From Halorubrum sp. CSM-61 (GTDB taxonomy: Archaea; Halobacteriota; Halobacteria; Halobacteriales; Haloferacaceae): a stretch of DNA of 64,000 nt. The stretch's first letter is position 1; each line of letters opens with the position of its first letter. The stretch is from assembly GCF_003781945.1 (NCBI RefSeq), contig NZ_RJJW01000002.1:426863-490862 (forward strand), in the 5' to 3' direction. The translations under genes and the position numbers were made by a program. The notes below the pieces were generated by a model that was given only the letters and a program-made list of their open reading frames with translations, made no database searches and was not told where the DNA came from. Below are positions 19,083-28,633 of this stretch, one piece after another.

Positions 19083-22000
19083 ATGAGCGAGTCGAACGAT
19101 CCGCCGGAAAGATCGAACGCGTCCCCGTCCGATCTCCTCGCCCGGTGGTATCAGATCCCGGTTCTCCTCGGCGTATTGGCATTCATGCTCTGGACTCGTC
19201 TCCAATCATACGGAAACTTCGTCCAGAACGGCGAAGTATACTTCCGCGGCAACGACCCGTGGTATCACCTTCGCGAAACCTCGTACATCATGGAGAACTA
19301 CCCGAACCGGATGCCGTTCGACGTCTGGACCGGGTTCCCCATCGGGAACCAAGCGGGCCAGTTCGGGACCCTCTGGGACCACATCATGGCGGTCGGCATC
19401 TGGATCGCGCGCCCCATCATGGGCAGCGCCGAAGAGGTCATGCTCATCATGGCGCCGATCGCGGGAGCCCTCGTCGCGATTCCTACTTACTTCATCGCGC
19501 GTCGGTTCGTCGATCGCTTCGCGGCCTTGGCCGGGGTCGTCGTGCTCGCACTCCTGCCGGGCACGTTCTTCAGCTATAGTCTCGTCGGCTTCCCGGACCA
19601 CAGCGCGGCCGAGGTCCTCTTCCAGAGTCTCGCCGTCCTCACGTTCCTCGTCGCCTTCGCGGTCGCCGAGCGCGAGGCGCCCGTCTGGGAGCTGATCGTC
19701 GATCGGGATTGGACCGCACTCAAGCGTCCCGCCGCGTACGCGGCCGCCGCGGGCGTCGCGCTCGGTCTCTACATGTGGACGTGGCAGCCCGGCATTCTGA
19801 TGGTCGGGTTTACCGGGATCTTCCTCGCGATCAAGATCACCAGCGACGTGTTCCAGGGGAAGAGTCCCGAACCTATCGCCTTCGCGGGTGCGGTGTCGAT
19901 GGTCGTCGCCGGACTGATGCAGATTATCCCGCTCGACACCTTCTCGTTCGCGGTGAGCGAGTACTCCTTACTCCAGATCGTCCTCCCGATCGGCGTCGCG
20001 CTCGGCGCCGTCTTCCTCGCGTGGCTCGCCCGTCAGTGGGAGTCGCGCGACCTCGACGCCTCGACGTACCCGCCCGCGGTCGGCGGACTTATTCTCGGCT
20101 CCGCGGCCGTCGTCTGGGTCGCCGTTCCGGCGCTGTGGTCGACGCTCACGGGAAGCCTCCTCAACACCGTCGGCTTCTCGGCCACTGCCGGCGCCCGCAC
20201 CATCGGCGAGGCCCAACCTCCCCTCCAAGACGCCTCGTTCGCCGACTTCGTCCTCTCGCAGTACGGCCTCGCCTTCTTCCTCGCGCTCATAGCCATCCTC
20301 TACGTCGTCGCCCGTCCCCTCTACCGCTCCGACGACGCGAACCACACCCTCTACATCCCGGCCGCGCTCGCCCTGATCGGCTCCGTCTACGCGGTACCCC
20401 AACTCTACGACACCGTCGGCGGCGTCGTCGGCGTGAGCTGGCAGGTGGTCGGACTCGTCATCGCCGCCGCCCTCTTCATCGGCGCGACGTTCCTCGTCGA
20501 GTACGACTCAGAAGAACTGTACTTCGTCGTGTGGGCGGCGTTCATCGGGAGCGCCGCGTTCACCCAGACGCGCTTCAACTACTACCTCGCCGTCGTCGTC
20601 GCGGTCGGCGCGGCGTACTTCGTCCAGCTGGCCGTCGACTTCCTGCGCCTGCGCTCGCTCTCGGAGGTCCGCGACGTCGAGGGGTGGCAGGCGATGGGCG
20701 CGATCGTCCTCGTCGTCATCGTCCTCGTCCCGCTGGTCGCGATGGCCACTCCCGTCTGGGCCGCGGGCGCGAACACCGGCCCCGGCAGCGTCACGCAGTG
20801 GGACGGCAGCCTCCAGTGGATGAACGACGAGACGCCCACCCCCGGAGAGCTCGAGGGCGCCGACAACCCCATGGAGCTGTACGGCACCTACGAGCGCCCG
20901 GCCGACGACGACTTCGAGTACCCCGAGGGCGCGTACGGCGTGCAGTCGTGGTGGGACTACGGCCACTGGATCACCACGCGCGCCGAGCGCATCCCGAACG
21001 CGAACCCGTTCCAGCAGAACGCGGGCAACGCGGCCGACTACCTCCTCGCGCCGAGCGAGGAGGCGTCCACCGAGGTGCTCGCGAGCCAGAGCACGGAGGG
21101 CGAGAACACCCGCTACGTGATGGTCGACTGGCAGATGGCCTCGCCGAGCTCCAAGTTCGGCGCGCCCGTCACGTTCTACTCGGGCAACGAGACGCGCGAC
21201 GACTTCAACCGCGTCCTCTACCAGCAGACCGAGCAGGGCGGGTTCCGGACGGTGATGCAGGTGAACACCCAGCGGTATCACGAGAGTCAGATGATCCGGC
21301 TGTACGAGCACTACGGCAGCGCGGTCGACCCCGAGCCGGTCGTCGTCGACTGGGAGACGCAGAGCGCCCAGACCGCGAGCGGCGAGCAGATCGAGGTCAG
21401 CACCCTCCCGGACGATCCGCAAGCGACGATCCGGCAGTTCGACAACGTCTCCGCGGCCCGCGCGTACGTTGAGGAGGACGGGAGCGCCCAGCTCGGCGGC
21501 GTCGGCGACCTTCCCTCGGAGCGCGTCGAGGCCCTCGAACACCACCGGCTCGTTCACGCCTCGCAGTCGCGCGGACAGTCGCCCTCGCTGCGGCAGGTGC
21601 AGATCCTCCAGCAGCTCGGCGTCGACGTCGAGAGCGTCCTCGGCGAGTCCGGCTTCGCGGCGTTCCAGGACGACTTCGTGAAGACGTTCGAACGCGTCCC
21701 CGGCGCGACGATCGAGGGCTCGGGCGCCGAGCCCGGTCAGGAGGTCGAGGCGACCGTGGAGCTCGAAAAGCCCACCGGGCAGACCTTCGAGTACACGCAG
21801 TACGCCGAGGCCGACGAGAACGGGAACTTCGAGCTCACCGTTCCCTACTCCACGACCGGCTACGACGAGTTCGGCCCCGAGAACGGCTACACGAACACGA
21901 GCGTTCGCGCGGCCGGTCCCTACAACGTCACCACGGAGCGGACCACCGACGACGACCTCACGACGACTCGGCGCGTCGGGCAGGTCGAGGTGACCGAGGG

Positions 22001-22121
22001 ACAGGTCGTCGGCGCCGACGGCGCGGCGGCGACGGTCGAACTCGAAGAGCGGGTCATCGACTGTCCCGACGGCAACGCCGACTGTACGGTCGACCAGACT
22101 GCCGACGGCGCGAGCGCGTAA
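19083..22121 (+). CDS. aglB: Dolichyl-(phospho)oligosaccharide--protein glycosyltransferase AglB
   Basis: This STT3-family oligosaccharyltransferase of 1012 residues transfers the lipid-linked glycan to Asn in N-x-S/T sequons of S-layer and other exported proteins on the outer face of the membrane. The N-terminal half is multi-pass, with GNDPWYHLRE near 58 (the first-loop metal/acceptor D-x-D-like site) and GFPDHSAAE near 169 (second acidic site). The large C-terminal domain begins after about 560 and carries the sequon-recognition WWDYG near 623. The start is the ATG at 19083; the longer open frame upstream is antisense to the sulfatase-fold gene. The DUF368 gene follows after 6 bp, implying one operon. 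Confidence 0.97.
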   Translation: MSESNDPPERSNASPSDLLARWYQIPVLLGVLAFMLWTRLQSYGNFVQNGEVYFRGNDPWYHLRETSYIMENYPNRMPFDVWTGFPIGNQAGQFGTLWDHIMAVGIWIARPIMGSAEEVMLIMAPIAGALVAIPTYFIARRFVDRFAALAGVVVLALLPGTFFSYSLVGFPDHSAAEVLFQSLAVLTFLVAFAVAEREAPVWELIVDRDWTALKRPAAYAAAAGVALGLYMWTWQPGILMVGFTGIFLAIKITSDVFQGKSPEPIAFAGAVSMVVAGLMQIIPLDTFSFAVSEYSLLQIVLPIGVALGAVFLAWLARQWESRDLDASTYPPAVGGLILGSAAVVWVAVPALWSTLTGSLLNTVGFSATAGARTIGEAQPPLQDASFADFVLSQYGLAFFLALIAILYVVARPLYRSDDANHTLYIPAALALIGSVYAVPQLYDTVGGVVGVSWQVVGLVIAAALFIGATFLVEYDSEELYFVVWAAFIGSAAFTQTRFNYYLAVVVAVGAAYFVQLAVDFLRLRSLSEVRDVEGWQAMGAIVLVVIVLVPLVAMATPVWAAGANTGPGSVTQWDGSLQWMNDETPTPGELEGADNPMELYGTYERPADDDFEYPEGAYGVQSWWDYGHWITTRAERIPNANPFQQNAGNAADYLLAPSEEASTEVLASQSTEGENTRYVMVDWQMASPSSKFGAPVTFYSGNETRDDFNRVLYQQTEQGGFRTVMQVNTQRYHESQMIRLYEHYGSAVDPEPVVVDWETQSAQTASGEQIEVSTLPDDPQATIRQFDNVSAARAYVEEDGSAQLGGVGDLPSERVEALEHHRLVHASQSRGQSPSLRQVQILQQLGVDVESVLGESGFAAFQDDFVKTFERVPGATIEGSGAEPGQEVEATVELEKPTGQTFEYTQYAEADENGNFELTVPYSTTGYDEFGPENGYTNTSVRAAGPYNVTTERTTDDDLTTTRRVGQVEVTEGQVVGADGAAATVELEERVIDCPDGNADCTVDQTADGASA

Positions 22122-22127
22122 CTCGCC

Positions 22128-23072
<945 letters not shown>

Positions 23073-23168
23073 CTGCGCGGCCGGGCGCGTTCGAGCCGCC
23101 CGCGCTTCCATCGAGATTTTTGTCGATCGATCGTCGTCCGCCCCACAACGGCCGGAACGCCTACGTCA

Positions 23169-23621
23169 TTATGCTGGTTCGGTCCGGAAGCGAGTGATCG
23201 GAACCTCAGTGACGTCGTCGTAATCAGCATCGGCACCGACGAGCAGCATCCCGTCGACGTGTGCTGCGGTTCCGAGCGCGAAGGCATCGCCGAGCGCCGG
23301 CGAGTAGCTGAATTTGAAGTCGGCCGCTGGTGGCCACGTTTCTTCGGTGTCGACCCGTCGGATACCGCTTTCCTCGAGGACGTCGACGACGGCATCAGCG
23401 CGCTCCTCGCCGTCGATCGCACGGACGACGTAGCGGACCTCGGCGAGATTGATCGCCGAGATGTAGCCGTCAGCTGCGCCTTCGACTGCGTCGACGTACG
23501 TTTCGACGGTGTCACTCCCCGGTTCGTTGCAGAAATAGGCGATGAGTGGTTCGGCGTCGAAGACGATCGAGTCGGGAAGTCCGGTCCGGTCCGGTCCGTC
23601 ATGTGTCAGCCTCGTCGCCAT
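23169..23621 (-). CDS. PIN-domain toxin (VapC-like), start uncertain
   Basis: The PIN ribonuclease fold is shown by SIVFDAEPLIAYF (first Asp), AINLAEVRYVV (Glu), LGDAFALGTAAH (Asp) and LVGADADYDD (last acidic site). VapC toxins cleave RNA and are held in check by the co-transcribed antitoxin. In the PIN frame the first ATG is at 23621, which gives about 150 residues and overlaps the antitoxin by 23 bp. The better placed ATG at 23602 (ATGA with the antitoxin stop) is in a different frame and would join the PIN frame if one 5-bp CCGGA-type unit of the tract at 23580-23598 were lost. Either the long form is made or the gene is switched by that repeat. Confidence 0.75.
   Translation of the reverse strand: MATRLTHDGPDRTGLPDSIVFDAEPLIAYFCNEPGSDTVETYVDAVEGAADGYISAINLAEVRYVVRAIDGEERADAVVDVLEESGIRRVDTEETWPPAADFKFSYSPALGDAFALGTAAHVDGMLLVGADADYDDVTEVPITRFRTEPA
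23580..23598 (-). repeat. CCGGA-type pentanucleotide tract at toxin start
   Basis: Almost four tandem copies of a 5-bp unit (TCCGG on the plus strand) lie directly after the ATG at 23602. Gain or loss of a single unit changes which reading frame is joined to that ATG. Confidence 0.85.
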
Positions 23622-23907
23622 CGGCGTAGCGCTGCCGCAACTCCGCTTCGCTGGCCTTGTCCGCCGTGCGTTCCTCCTCGAGGCGCTCGGTCGCCGAGCG
23701 CCCCCGTTCGTCGGTTTTCCCTTCCAGGACTCCACGCAGGTCTGTAACCGATCGGATGGGACGAACGACGATGTCACCTTCCTCTGTCCGAACGAACTTC
23801 GCGCGGCCGGGCGTGTCGATGCCTAACTCCTCGCGGAACTCCTTCGGGATGGTCGCTTGCCCCCGCGACGACACAGACACCACTTTTTCAGAGTCCGTCT
23901 TGCTCAT
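23599..23907 (-). CDS. AbrB/SpoVT-type antitoxin
   Basis: This 102-residue protein has an N-terminal swapped-hairpin DNA-binding domain: VVSVSSRGQATIPKEFREEL at residues 9-28, then GRAKFVRTEEGDIVVRP. A charged C-terminal tail of about 45 residues should wrap the toxin. The AbrB fold is a common antitoxin type for VapC in haloarchaea (VapB). It is expected to repress its own promoter together with the toxin. The start is the ATG at 23907. The end overlaps the toxin gene. Confidence 0.88.
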   Translation of the reverse strand: MSKTDSEKVVSVSSRGQATIPKEFREELGIDTPGRAKFVRTEEGDIVVRPIRSVTDLRGVLEGKTDERGRSATERLEEERTADKASEAELRQRYADGDEADT

Positions 23908-24035
23908 ACTATTCGCTATCATTACTTCGATTCGATCATACAAAAAGACGGCGCCGATGTGGGTACGATCAGGTGAGATCGCTCGGTCCGCGACTGGTCG
24001 CAGGCTTCAAATCGGCACTCGCCGAACGACTGAGC

Positions 24036-25214
24036 ATGCGAACGCGTCGAACCCTGCTGACAACGGGCGTCGCCGGACTGGTCGGACTCGCCGGGTGTTC
24101 CGGCACGCCGCCGCGCTCGGCCGACGGGAGCCCCGAAGGGGCCGACGACGGCGCCGGTTCGGACGACGGCGACTCAAATGCGGATGACGGAGGCGACGAC
24201 ACGGAAGGCGACGCGACCCGGATCGGGTTCGTGGGCGACCTCATGTTGGGCCGGAGCGTCAACGATCGGTGGGCGGACGAGGAGGGCGGTCCCGAAGACG
24301 TTTGGGGCTCGACGCTCTCACGCCTCCAGGGACTCGACGGCCTGGTCGGAAACCTGGAGTGTTGCGTCTCCGACCGCGGGACCAAGTGGCCGGACAAGGG
24401 GTACTACTTCCGGTCGGATCCCGACTTCGCGGTGCCCGCGCTGGAGGCCGCGGGCGCATCGTTCGTCTCGCTCGCGAACAACCACGTCCTCGACTACGGC
24501 GAACCCGCGCTCCGGGACACCGGCTCGCACCTGAGCGACGCGGGGATCGCGCACGCCGGCGCCGGCACCGACCGCGACGCCGCGCTCGAGCCCGCGACCT
24601 TCGAGGCGGGCGAGTTGACCGTCGCCGCGTTCGGCCTCACCGATCAGTCCGCGGAGTTCGCTGCCTCGGAATCCGAGCCCGGGACCGCGTTCGCGACGCT
24701 CGATCCCTCCGTGTCCGCGACGCGCTCGCTCGTCGAGGGAATTCTCGACCGCGCCGAGGCGCACGATCCCGACCTCGTCGTCGCGTCGCTCCACTGGGGG
24801 CCGAACTGGGAGACCGAGCCCCGGCCGGTCCACGAGCGGTTCGGTCGGTGGCTGATCGAGCGGGGCGTCGACGCGGTCCACGGTCACAGCGCGCACGTCC
24901 TCCAGGGCGTCGAGGTGTACGAGGGGCGGCCGATCGTCTACGACGCGGGGGACTTCGTCGACGACTACATCAGCTATCGGGACCGCGAGGGCGTCCGCAA
25001 CAAGCGGAGCGCCCTCTTCGAGCTGGTCGTGCGCGACGGCGACCTCGACGAACTGATCGTCGAGCCGATCGAGATCGCCGACGAGGCGGCGACGCTGGCG
25101 GACGACGACGTCGCCGAGTGGGTACGGGACACCCTCGAAGAGCGTTCCGCGGCGTTCGACACCGACGTCGAGCGGAGCGACGGTCAGTTGGCGTTCCCGC
25201 TGGGCGAGGAGTGA
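24036..25214 (+). CDS. CapA-family lipoprotein (metallophosphoesterase-like)
   Basis: This 392-residue exported protein has a basic N-terminus (MRTRRTLLTTG), a hydrophobic stretch and a lipobox-like LAGC near 19. These are followed by an acidic Asp/Gly-rich linker to about 62. The CapA/PgsA domain has GDLMLGR near 67, NLECC, ANNHVLDYG near 147, HWGPNWE near 253 and HGHSAHVLQG near 285, all metal- or substrate-site segments. Bacterial relatives take part in poly-gamma-glutamate capsule export. The twin arginine and short hydrophobic region suggest Tat export, as is usual for haloarchaeal lipoproteins. A frame extension upstream to 23973 lacks a signal and was not used. Its last 34 bp are echoed at 47.2 kb. 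Confidence 0.88.
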   Translation: MRTRRTLLTTGVAGLVGLAGCSGTPPRSADGSPEGADDGAGSDDGDSNADDGGDDTEGDATRIGFVGDLMLGRSVNDRWADEEGGPEDVWGSTLSRLQGLDGLVGNLECCVSDRGTKWPDKGYYFRSDPDFAVPALEAAGASFVSLANNHVLDYGEPALRDTGSHLSDAGIAHAGAGTDRDAALEPATFEAGELTVAAFGLTDQSAEFAASESEPGTAFATLDPSVSATRSLVEGILDRAEAHDPDLVVASLHWGPNWETEPRPVHERFGRWLIERGVDAVHGHSAHVLQGVEVYEGRPIVYDAGDFVDDYISYRDREGVRNKRSALFELVVRDGDLDELIVEPIEIADEAATLADDDVAEWVRDTLEERSAAFDTDVERSDGQLAFPLGEE

Positions 25215-25268
25215 TCCGACGACGGGCTTCGAACCGCTCGCCGACGACGCTTCTCGAAACCCCCAGAC
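25181..25268 (+). repeat. Left copy of imperfect direct repeat (capA 3' end plus downstream)
   Basis: About 88 bp starting in the last codons of capA and running past its stop is repeated, at roughly 85 per cent identity by eye, at 47220-47308. The two copies frame the second polysaccharide island. Confidence 0.8.
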
Positions 25269-25621
25269 GCATCGGATGAGTGAGGAGATTGCGAAACACG
25301 CCGCGTTAATAGCTTGTTAACGCCCCAGTCCCGGGACCGCGTCGGTCCCGAGCAGCCGTCGCCTCACCCGAGAGGGGGTCGCGTGCATCCCAGACGGTGC
25401 AGTCTCCACATAACAATACCGCCGGGATGAGAACGGGGAGGGAAGATGGACGACAGTTCGGGAGCGCGTCTCACCGAGGGCGACCCGTCTCCACGTATCG
25501 GTTCGAGAACGATCCGCTCGGCGGCGGGACGACGCGGTACGGACCGTCTCGAACGGAGACTCCGGTCCGAGCCGTCGTACGCTCGGCGGTGGGCCCTTCC
25601 GAAAACGCTCGGACGTGACCG
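25215..25621. other. Intergenic region, left edge of second island
   Basis: This 407-bp stretch contains the left direct repeat, a GC-rich hairpin (GGGACCGCG…CGGTCCC around 25330-25352) that may terminate capA transcription, and an ATAACAATAC element at 25410. A 73-codon open frame at 25397-25618 looks unlike a protein and is not called. Confidence 0.6.
25410..25419 (+). promoter_or_regulatory. ATAACAATAC element
   Basis: Exact ATAACAATAC, about 200 bp before the GT4 gene at 25622. One of a series of such elements in this island. Confidence 0.5.
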
Positions 25622-26602
25622 ATGAGCTCCGACGGGGAGACGGTCGACGTCTTACAGCTCGTGACGACGCCGCGACCGTTCTTCCGGCAGCAGGTGGCGG
25701 TGCTCGAGCGGAGCGGCGTGTCGTCGACCGTCGTTCGAGTGCCGCCCGCGGACGAGCGCCGATCGGGACACGAGTACGCGGTGTTCTACGGGCGGGTCCT
25801 CTCGAAGCTGGCGACGGGGAAGTACGACTTGGTCCACGCGAACTTCGGGCTCACGCTTCCGTTCGCGCTCGCTCAACCGGTTCGACCGGTCGTCGTCTCC
25901 CTCTGGGGGACCGACGTCTTCGGGGAGTACGGCTGGGTCACGGACCGATCCGTCCGGTGGGCCGACGCCGTCATCGTCATGTCCGACGAGATGGGCGACG
26001 CGGTGGACGCGGAGGCGACGGTCATCCCGCACGGCGTCGACTTCGACCTGTTCGAGCCGATCCCGCAGGCGGAGGCCAGACGCGAAGTGGGCTGGAGCGC
26101 CGATTCGAAACACGTCCTCTTTCCGTACGATCCGGACCGAGAGGTCAAGGACTTCCCGCGCGCCGAGCGGATCGTCGACGAGGCGGCCGAACGGGTGGAC
26201 GAGGACGTAACGATACGGCCCGTCTACGACGTTCCCCACGAGCGGATCCCGCTCTACGTCAACGCCGCGGACGCGTTCCTCATGACGTCGAAGTGGGAGG
26301 GATCGCCCAACGCCGTCCGCGAGGCGCTCGCGTGTAACCTCCCCGTCGTCTCCACGGACGTCGGCGACGTCGCCGAACGGCTCGACGGCGTCTCCCGTTC
26401 GCGCGTCTGCGAGAGCGACCGAGAGCTCGTGAACGCTCTCGCTTCGGTTCTCGAAGCCGGCGAACGGTCAGACGGCCGGGAGTCGGGGAACGTAACGAGC
26501 CTCGCGGACATGCGGGAACGGATCCTCGACGTCTACGAGTCCGTCGGCGTGCAGTGTCCCGATACCGGCCGGAACGAACGCGGTCCGAGAGCCGGTAACT
26601 AG
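25622..26602 (+). CDS. Glycosyltransferase family 4
   Basis: This 326-residue GT-B enzyme is short for the family. Visible features are HANFGLTLPFALAQ, the SLWGTDVFGEYG loop, VIPHGVDFDLFEP near 136-148, and the donor site SKWEGSPNAVREALACNLPV near 221-240 with the E-x7-E motif. It is the first gene after the left repeat of the island and follows an ATAACAATAC element. It should add a sugar to a lipid-linked precursor in the cytoplasm. The next gene, a membrane protein, starts 93 bp later behind its own TAACAA element. Confidence 0.9.
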   Translation: MSSDGETVDVLQLVTTPRPFFRQQVAVLERSGVSSTVVRVPPADERRSGHEYAVFYGRVLSKLATGKYDLVHANFGLTLPFALAQPVRPVVVSLWGTDVFGEYGWVTDRSVRWADAVIVMSDEMGDAVDAEATVIPHGVDFDLFEPIPQAEARREVGWSADSKHVLFPYDPDREVKDFPRAERIVDEAAERVDEDVTIRPVYDVPHERIPLYVNAADAFLMTSKWEGSPNAVREALACNLPVVSTDVGDVAERLDGVSRSRVCESDRELVNALASVLEAGERSDGRESGNVTSLADMRERILDVYESVGVQCPDTGRNERGPRAGN

Positions 26603-26605
26603 GGC

Positions 26606-26614
26606 GTAACAAAG
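26606..26614 (+). promoter_or_regulatory. TAACAA-type element (weak match)
   Basis: GTAACAAAG, 82 bp before the start of the membrane protein gene at 26696; shares the TAACAA core of the island element. Confidence 0.3.
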
Positions 26615-26695
26615 TGTGGGTCCGCGGTAGTACCGCACCAGAAATGGGTCGAGTCGTCTCCGACAGCGACGGTCTCTCAGATGTGATCTACTCGG

Positions 26696-28612
26696 ATGTC
26701 CCGTAGGAAACGCCGGCGGGAGGCCACCCGATCGAAGGTCGCCCTCACCCTCGGGTTCGTACTGCTCACGGTCGGGCTCCTCGCGGCGTACGTCGACCCG
26801 GCCTCGGGGTACGAGCTGTCTCCGTACGCCTCGACGCCGATCCCCTTCTGGGTCTGTACGGCGCTGAGCTGTCTCGTCTCGCTGGTCGTCGCGTTCGATC
26901 GCGACCGCTCGCCGCGCCTGCGGACAGTAGCGCTCCTGCTCGCCGTCGGCGTGTTCGTCGCCTTCATCTCGATACCCGTCATCAGAAACTACCAGTTCTT
27001 CGGTCCGGCGGACTCGCTGACCCACCTCGGGTGGGTTCGCGACTTCAGTACCGGGGCCTTGCAGCCCTTCGACATTCTCTATCCGGCGACGCACGTCATC
27101 GCGCTCCTGTTCGGCGAAGTCGGCGGCGTTCAGCTTCCGCGGGCGGGACAGCTGACCGTCATCGTCTACTTCGTGTTGTACCTCCTGTTTCTCCCGCTCT
27201 GCGTCGGGTACCTCTCGGACAGCGACTGGGCGGTCCCGTTCGGTCTCTACGCCGCGGCCCTCTTCTTGCCCGTCAACAACGTGAGCGTGTTCCGGATGAT
27301 GCATCCGACGACGCAGGCGATCCTCTTCTTCCCGTTCGTGCTCTTCCTGACGTTTCGATATCTCCGGACGCCCGCCGACGCCGGGGTGCGTCAGTGGTCT
27401 CCCAGTTCGTGGAGCGTGCTCCTGTACGTCGCCGTGGCGTCGATCCTCTTCGTCCATCCGCAGCAGGCCGCGAACCTCTTGGCCGTGTTCGTGGTCATCT
27501 CCGTCGTGCAGGCGATATACCGGCGGTTCGGTGACCGACTCGGCGACTACGACATCGCCGCGGAGCGGCTCGCGTACCTCCCTACCGTCTTCCTCGCCGT
27601 CCTCTTCGGACTGTGGGTGCCGCAACACGGACGCGCGACCGGAGCGGGGAGCACCATCATCGACCGAGTCGTCCAGTTCGCCACCGGAACCAGCGACTCT
27701 CCGGTCGACGGCGCCGAACGGCGCGGGAGGTCGCTGAGCGATATCGGTGCCGGCATCGAGGAACTCTTCGTGAAACTGTTTCTCGTGACGCTCGTGTTCT
27801 TTGTCATTGCCGGGCTGTTGATGCTACTCAGTTACGTCGGCCGAGTCGACTGGAAAGACGTGGACAAACGAATCGTTATCAAGTACCTCTCGCTATCGTT
27901 CGCGGCCCTCACGGCGATATTCGCGGTGTACTTCCTGTCGAGCGTGACGACGCAGCACTACCGACAGATCGGACTCCTCGCGATGGTCGCGTCGATACTG
28001 GGCGCGGTCATGCTGTCGGACGGCGTGACAGCGCTCGCGGATCGGTTCTCCGCCCGGTCGGTCGTCGGGGTCGCCGGTCCCCTGCTCGCGGTCATGTTGC
28101 TTCTGTCGGCCGCGTCCGTGTATCAGTCGCCCTATATCTATCAGGAGTCGCCCCACATCACGGAGATGGAACTGACGGGGTACGAGACCGCCATCGACCA
28201 CCGGAGCGACGAGGTGGTCTTCACGAAGATCCGCGGCGGAACGGGACGCTACGCCCACGCGGTGTACGGACGCAACGGGAGCGAGCGGATGGACATCAAC
28301 CGAACCGACGAGCCGATTCCGGAGCGGGTGTTCAACCGGGGGAATATGTCGACGTACTATGACGATCCGCACTATCTCGTCGTCCTGGACCGCGATTACG
28401 ACCGGGAAGTCGTCGTCTACAACGAGTTCCGGTTCACCGGTAGCGGGTTCGAGGGTCTCGACGAGCGCCCCGGCGTGAGCAAACTCGTCTCCAACGAGGG
28501 GTTCCGCCTCTACTACATCGAACCGGCGAACGAAACGGCGACTGCAGGCCCCAGCGGCGCCGTCTCCGGACCCGAGCGGCCGGCGCTGTCGGTCCCGTCG
28601 CCGACTCGATAG
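26696..28612 (+). CDS. Polytopic membrane protein, possible GT-C-type glycosyltransferase or polymerase
   Basis: This 638-residue protein has about twelve hydrophobic segments between residues 15 and 485, followed by an extracellular C-terminal domain of about 140 residues (YQSPYIYQE…). An early loop reads FGPADSLTHLGWVRDF near 101-116. An acidic residue plus histidine in the first external loop is reminiscent of GT-C enzymes, which use dolichyl-phosphate sugars on the outer face. I do not recognise the exact family. Polymerase (Wzy-like) and O-acyl transfer roles are alternatives. It sits between a GT4 gene and a convergent DUF1616 gene in the polysaccharide island. Confidence 0.7.
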   Translation: MSRRKRRREATRSKVALTLGFVLLTVGLLAAYVDPASGYELSPYASTPIPFWVCTALSCLVSLVVAFDRDRSPRLRTVALLLAVGVFVAFISIPVIRNYQFFGPADSLTHLGWVRDFSTGALQPFDILYPATHVIALLFGEVGGVQLPRAGQLTVIVYFVLYLLFLPLCVGYLSDSDWAVPFGLYAAALFLPVNNVSVFRMMHPTTQAILFFPFVLFLTFRYLRTPADAGVRQWSPSSWSVLLYVAVASILFVHPQQAANLLAVFVVISVVQAIYRRFGDRLGDYDIAAERLAYLPTVFLAVLFGLWVPQHGRATGAGSTIIDRVVQFATGTSDSPVDGAERRGRSLSDIGAGIEELFVKLFLVTLVFFVIAGLLMLLSYVGRVDWKDVDKRIVIKYLSLSFAALTAIFAVYFLSSVTTQHYRQIGLLAMVASILGAVMLSDGVTALADRFSARSVVGVAGPLLAVMLLLSAASVYQSPYIYQESPHITEMELTGYETAIDHRSDEVVFTKIRGGTGRYAHAVYGRNGSERMDINRTDEPIPERVFNRGNMSTYYDDPHYLVVLDRDYDREVVVYNEFRFTGSGFEGLDERPGVSKLVSNEGFRLYYIEPANETATAGPSGAVSGPERPALSVPSPTR

Positions 28613-28633
28613 CGGGACGCGGTCGTAGCGACG

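Noticed and set aside
24269..25279. 336-codon frame overlapping capA in another phase
   Set aside because: Arg-rich shadow of a GC-rich gene; the capA frame carries the lipobox and metal motifs.
25397..25618. 73-codon frame before the GT4 gene
   Set aside because: No motif, weak start context, and it begins inside the ATAACAATAC element region.
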